Source of the DNA: Deltaproteobacteria bacterium | GTDB lineage: Bacteria > Desulfobacterota > Desulfarculia > Adiutricales > Adiutricaceae | Direction of reading: 5' to 3' | DNA: 8,709 nucleotides | Assembly (NCBI GenBank): GCA_031267005.1 | Contig: JAIRZX010000635.1 | Location: 1-8,709 of the forward strand | Shown: positions 5,548 through 8,709 of the stretch, piece after piece | How positions within the stretch are numbered: position 1 is the first letter of the stretch | Layout of the letters: each line of letters begins with the position of its first letter | Translations under genes and position numbers: made by a program | Notes under the pieces: model-generated | Database searches by the model: none | What the model was told of the DNA's origin: nothing | What the model saw: only the letters and a program-made list of their open reading frames with translations

Positions 5548-6723
5548 ATGATGGAAAAACGTCCCATGGGAAGGACGGGCGACAGCTCGACCATTCTAGG
5601 CTTCGGGTGCATGCGGCTCCCCTTGGACGGCCCCACCCCGGACAAGATAGACTACGGGCTGTCCGAGCGCATGCTCCGATCAGCCATCGACCGCGGGGTG
5701 GACTACGTGGACACCGCCTACCCCTACCACAGCAACGGTGACCGGACGACCCCAGGCGAGAGCGAGCCCTTCCTGGCCAAGGCGCTCGCTGGCGGCTACA
5801 GGGAGAAGGTGAAGCTGGCCACCAAGCTCCCCAGCTGGAAGCCCGAGAGCTACGCGGACTTCCACTCCCTCCTGGACGAGCAGCTCAAAAGGCTCGACGT
5901 CAGGCAGATCGACTACTACCTCATCCACAACCTGAACAGGGGGGTCTGGCCGAAGGTGAAGGACCTGGGGCTCTTCAGGTTCTTCGGCGAGGCGGTGAAG
6001 GACGGGCGGATCAGGTTCCCCGCCTTCTCCTTCCACGACGACTACCCCCTCTTCGAGGAGATCGTGACCTGCTACGACTGGGCCATGGCCCAGGTCCAGT
6101 ACAACTACGTCGACCGGGACTGGCAGGCGGGCAGGAAGGGGATAAAGCTCGCCTACGACAGGGGCGTTGCGGTGGTGGTGATGGAGCCGCTCCGGGGGGG
6201 GTTCCTCATAAACCACCTCCCCGATGGTCCCAGGGAGTCCCTGCGCAAGGCCCGCCCGGACTGGTCGCTGGCCGCCTGGTGCCTGAACTGGGTCTGGAGC
6301 CAGAAGGAGGTCTCGGTGGTGTTGAGCGGCATGAGCAGCCAGGAGCAGACCGACGACAACGTGGCCTCGGCGCTCGCCTGGAAGCCGGGGAAGTTTACGG
6401 AGGGGGACTCCGCCGCCATAGACGAGGTGACGGAGTGGTTCTCGCGCCGCATCAGGGTCTCCTGCACCGCCTGCGGCTACTGCAAGCCCTGCCCGTCCGG
6501 TGTGGACATACCGAAGAACCTGGACTTCCTGAACCAGTACTACCTCTTCGACGCCGACGAGGCCAGGGAGCGTTCCAACGTCTTCTACCGCATGCTCGTC
6601 CGGGCCGAGGAGGCCGCCACCCTCTGCTCCGAATGCGGGGAGTGCCTGGAGAAGTGCCCGCAGCACCTGGAGATCCCCCGCTACCTGGAGGAGGCGGCGG
6701 GATTCTACAAGGGGCCCGCGTGA
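5548..6723 (+). CDS. Aldo/keto reductase fused to 2[4Fe-4S] ferredoxin domain (paralogue 3)
   Basis: This 391-residue protein is the third member of the cluster. The tetrad is D55 and Y60 (VDTAYPYH), K93 (ATKLP) and H127 (YYLIHN). VMEPLRGG and LSGMSSQEQ are the cofactor-side motifs. Cluster cysteines are C306, C309, C312, C315 (CTACGYCKPC) and C360, C363, C366, C370-P (CSECGECLEKCP). It is the most divergent in its loops (SWKPESYADFH, HSNGDRTTPG) and in the first cluster motif, where CKPCPSG replaces CMPC-x-EG, so it may meet a different redox partner or substrate. Two adjacent ATGs (5548, 5551) are possible; aagga at 5531-5535 is 12 nt from the first, and the nearer agagag run is also possible. 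The first ATG aligns with paralogue 2. Function beyond a cytosolic carbonyl oxidoreductase is not deducible. Confidence 0.93.
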   Translation: MMEKRPMGRTGDSSTILGFGCMRLPLDGPTPDKIDYGLSERMLRSAIDRGVDYVDTAYPYHSNGDRTTPGESEPFLAKALAGGYREKVKLATKLPSWKPESYADFHSLLDEQLKRLDVRQIDYYLIHNLNRGVWPKVKDLGLFRFFGEAVKDGRIRFPAFSFHDDYPLFEEIVTCYDWAMAQVQYNYVDRDWQAGRKGIKLAYDRGVAVVVMEPLRGGFLINHLPDGPRESLRKARPDWSLAAWCLNWVWSQKEVSVVLSGMSSQEQTDDNVASALAWKPGKFTEGDSAAIDEVTEWFSRRIRVSCTACGYCKPCPSGVDIPKNLDFLNQYYLFDADEARERSNVFYRMLVRAEEAATLCSECGECLEKCPQHLEIPRYLEEAAGFYKGPA

Positions 6724-6734
6724 GGGATGCGGCG

Positions 6735-6751
6735 GCGGCTCCGGAAGCCGC
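6735..6751 (+). terminator. Short GC hairpin after AKR-Fd 3
   Basis: gcggct (6735-6740) pairs with agccgc (6746-6751) around a 5-nt loop, 11 nt after the stop. No T-tract follows. It resembles the U-less hairpins after the other genes; the strong terminator at 7008 may be the real transcript end. Confidence 0.3.
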
Positions 6752-6780
6752 GGGGAGGATGCGGCGCGCGGAAATAGGCT

Positions 6781-6897
6781 GGCTGAGGCGGGAGGACCGC
6801 GTAGGGCCGGAGGCGGGAAGCCTCGTTGCGGCTGAGGCGGGAGGCCCGCGTAGGGCCGGAGGCGGGATGCCTCGTTGCGGCTGAAGCGGGAGGACCG
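6781..6897. repeat. 49-bp direct repeat, two copies plus a partial third
   Basis: Copy 1 (6781-6829) and copy 2 (6830-6878) are adjacent and differ at two bases. A third copy starts at 6879 with ggctgaagcgggaggaccg and then diverges. A related word, gggaggaccgttaa, occurs at 6888-6901 and again at 6913-6926. The plus strand is purine-rich. The internal gaggcggga words suggest the unit arose from shorter repeats. Confidence 0.88.
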
Positions 6898-6937
6898 TTA
6901 AAGGGTAGTGACGGGAGGACCGTTAAGCTCAGTTCGG

Positions 6938-6951
6938 CCCGGATATCCGGG
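6938..6951. promoter_or_regulatory. cccggatatccggg palindrome downstream of AKR-Fd 3
   Basis: A perfect 14-bp palindrome carrying the third ggatatcc core. It lies 56 bp before the left arm of the strong terminator and is not followed by a long gene, only by a short segment with a minimal ATG-AAA-CTC-CTC-TGA frame (6969-6983). Confidence 0.35.
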
Positions 6952-7007
6952 GTAACCCATAGAGAACCATGAAACTCCTCTGAAATGAAGCATCAAGGCT
7001 CCGAACG

Positions 7008-7058
7008 GCAAGGCCCCCGGGCGCGAATTCCCCTCGCGCCCGGGGGCCTTGCTGTTTT
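7008..7058 (+). terminator. Strong intrinsic terminator
   Basis: A 19-bp perfect stem (left arm 7008-7026, right arm 7034-7052; gcaaggccc / gggccttgc at the base) with a 7-nt loop is followed by tgtttt, then more T-rich sequence to 7071. This is the only hairpin with a T-tract near the reductases and is textbook for Rho-independent termination on the plus strand. It lies 284 bp after the AKR-Fd 3 stop, so it ends either a long 3' tail or a separate short transcript. Confidence 0.88.
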
Positions 7059-7154
7059 AGGTTCAGTTTTTAAGGTGGGGGAGGGTAGTTGGTTTCCAGC
7101 ATCAGTTTGACTGCTTCTCGCGGAAGGCGGCGGCGGGGCCTGGAGTGGCTGATA

Positions 7155-7352
7155 GAACCTGCGGGGATGGCGGAACCTGCGGGGATGGCGGAACCTGCGG
7201 GGATGGCGGAACCTGCGGGGATGGCGGAACCAGAGGGGATGGCGGAACCAGCGGGGATGGCGGAACCTGCGGGGATGGCGGAACCAGATGGGATGGCGGA
7301 ACCTGCGGGGATGGCGGAACCAGAGGGGATGGCGGAACCAGATGGGATGGCG
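7155..7352. repeat. 18-bp minisatellite, 11 units
   Basis: Eleven uninterrupted 18-bp units (198 bp) have consensus gaacctgcggggatggcg; variation is confined to a 5-base patch (tgcgg, agagg, agcgg, agatg). On the plus strand one frame reads as a hexapeptide E-P-A/E/D-G-M-A and could extend as a ~100-residue frame 7089-7397 from a TTG. Other frames are open too because 18 is a multiple of three. Without a credible start or a flanking domain I treat it as a non-coding minisatellite, though a small repeat protein is not excluded. The plus strand is 73% purine in 7201-7260. Confidence 0.92.
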
Positions 7353-8709
7353 GGCCTAAATTGGCAGGGGAGGCAGGGAAGAGAATGGCGGGTTTAGAAG
7401 TCCTTCTGTTGCGGGCTCGGGAAAGGAGGGAAAGTCGGAAGAATATAGCGAAGACTGTTCCGGGTGTTGGTGCAGGACCAACGTGCAGGTTTAGATGTCC
7501 GGGGCCTCCTCCCGTTATGGGTTTTCTCATCTGAAGGCGGAGTCAGGAGGAGGGGAGTGCGGGAACCCGGGCTCAGGGTGGGGTCTTGGTTGGAGGTGGC
7601 TGGGCGATCTGGCATAAGTCGGGAGCAAACGCCTTTAGATAAAGTGAAGGCAGACCCTTAGAGTTGCAAGGATGAGTTGAAATCCTGATCGAAGCGTGTT
7701 TTCGGAGAATCAGTTCCCCAAAGGCAGCGAGCGGTTTGGGGGGTAGCGACCAGGGGCCGTCGCAGGCTGGGTTCTCAGGGAAAAGTTGCTTTTTGGCCGG
7801 AATCGGAGGCAGGGGGTAGCTAATTCCAGACTCCTAATGGGGGCTGGCGAAGGAGGCGGGTTTGAGGCAGCCCAGAAGGCTTGCTGCCGGGAGTTTGGCC
7901 ATTCGTTGGGGAGAGAACCCCGGTATCGGCCTGCCCACTGCGTGAAACCCGTGCTTCAGCCCGATTAACCGGCACGGGCTTTTATTAATGTTAGGGGCAT
8001 CGTGTTCAGTTGCGTACTGGAGTCGGCAGATGAACGTGAACCTAGCCCGGGTCACGGGTCGCCTTAAGCTCCGACCTATAGTCTGGCTTCAGTCAGCCGG
8101 CCATCTGCCCGTCCCGAGTTCCCGAGGTACCCGGACTTTCAGGTTGGAACGAAGGCTTTTGTCGCCTGGCGGATTTAGGTTTCGGAGAAGGCACCCGGGG
8201 GCCAGGAGGCATCTTTGCGGTTGGGGTTGGCCCGTCGCTCGCCGCAGTCAGCCCTCCAAGGGGGAGAATGACGCATCCCTCGTCGGGACGCGGGATATGC
8301 ATCAGGGGTTGTCATTGAACCTCCTCAAGAGCTGGAAAGCCGCCTGAGGCTGGTTGAAAAGGGGGGAGGATGTGACCTGTGACCTGTGGCATGAGGAAAG
8401 ACAGGCGGGGGGGTGAGGCGGAGAGCCGGGGTTTGATATAAATGAAGTGGTTAGTCTGAAAATACTGGAAACTGGCAGCAAAAGAGGGGACGGAGGGGGG
8501 TAAGAAAAGCGCGACAAGAGATTCCAATTATAGGGCAATGCGAATTTTAATGATTTCTATTTTTGAGCAATTCTAAAATTAGGAAAGCGACTGGTATCCG
8601 AGAACCCTTGTCTTGGCTTTTGGGGGAGGAGCGGCTCCTAAGCGGAAGACTCTGCAAAGGCAAGCCAGGCTCCAGGCACGGTTCCGGGTGGGGGCGGGGA
8701 GAGGGGGGT
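7353..8709. other. Gene-free right end, function unknown
   Basis: About 1.36 kb without a supported gene. Base composition is more mixed and locally AT-rich (8530-8580). Frames of 60-120 codons occur on both strands but lack ribosome sites, lack the strong G/C third-position bias of the reductases and match no family I know. The longest with an ATG is 7988-8347. Small features: a gttggt/accaac hairpin at 7466-7482 and a short tandem tgtgacc duplication near 8371-8387. I recognise no tRNA, rRNA, RNase P, tmRNA or SRP RNA. Confidence 0.5.
7948..7985 (+). terminator. Possible intrinsic terminator in the right-end region
   Basis: cccgtgc (7948-7954) pairs with gcacggg (7972-7978) around a 17-nt loop and is followed by cttttatt. 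Shape and T-run suit a plus-strand terminator, but there is no clear gene just upstream, so it may end an unrecognised transcript. Confidence 0.4.

Noticed and set aside
2780..7362. Recurring gggcctaa word near array ends (about 2783, 3259, 7354)
   Set aside because: Only eight bases in a GC-rich window with varied flanks; too short to claim as an attachment site or element boundary.
7426..7445. ggagggaaagtcgga resembling the start of the RNase P RNA conserved core
   Set aside because: The other conserved parts of RNase P RNA are absent downstream at the expected distance.
7988..8347. 119-codon plus-strand frame with ATG start
   Set aside because: No ribosome site, weak third-position G/C bias compared with the reductases, and no family similarity that I recognise.
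8302..8538. Minus-strand 78-codon frame near the right end
   Set aside because: TTG start, no ribosome site, and low-complexity Pro/Ser content that reflects the purine-rich complementary strand.

Overview
The window looks like bacterial DNA of high G+C from an anaerobe. It holds the 3' end of one AMMECR1-family gene and three complete plus-strand paralogues of an aldo/keto reductase fused to a C-terminal two-cluster [4Fe-4S] ferredoxin-like domain (the COG1453-type architecture). The coding regions prefer G/C-ending codons, with frequent AGG for Arg and some ATA for Ile, and the best start (gene 2) has a clear Shine-Dalgarno. Iron-sulfur-linked reductases and an AMMECR1 gene fit an anaerobe such as Desulfobacterota or Synergistota, but I cannot fix the phylum from these genes.

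Layout: 1-272 is the C-terminal half of an AMMECR1 protein. 273-1010 is a gene-free, pyrimidine-rich spacer with an AT-rich patch and two strong hairpins before the first reductase. 1011-2180 is AKR-Fd 1. 2181-3420 is a gene-free spacer with two separate 9-bp-period arrays and a KpnI-site inverted repeat. 3421-4599 is AKR-Fd 2. 4600-5547 is a gene-free spacer with a 16-bp-period array and a 32-bp-period array that has a 96-bp higher-order period. 5548-6723 is AKR-Fd 3. 6724-8709 has no credible gene; it holds a 49-bp direct repeat, a very strong intrinsic terminator, an 18-bp minisatellite and more than 1.3 kb of unexplained sequence.

Only about 44% of the window is coding. Each reductase sits alone, with its own leader and its own 3' hairpin, so this is a tandem paralogue cluster rather than a tight operon. 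All three proteins keep the AKR catalytic tetrad (Asp, Tyr, Lys, His) and all eight cluster cysteines, while loops near the active site differ. That suggests three active enzymes with related but distinct substrates, probably able to exchange electrons through the iron-sulfur domain.

The most unusual feature is the set of six unrelated tandem-repeat arrays in the spacers around the reductases. Their periods fall into the families 9/9/18 and 16/32 (plus one of 49), and purine/pyrimidine strand bias reverses between the second spacer and the third. No complete new defence or mobile system is visible.
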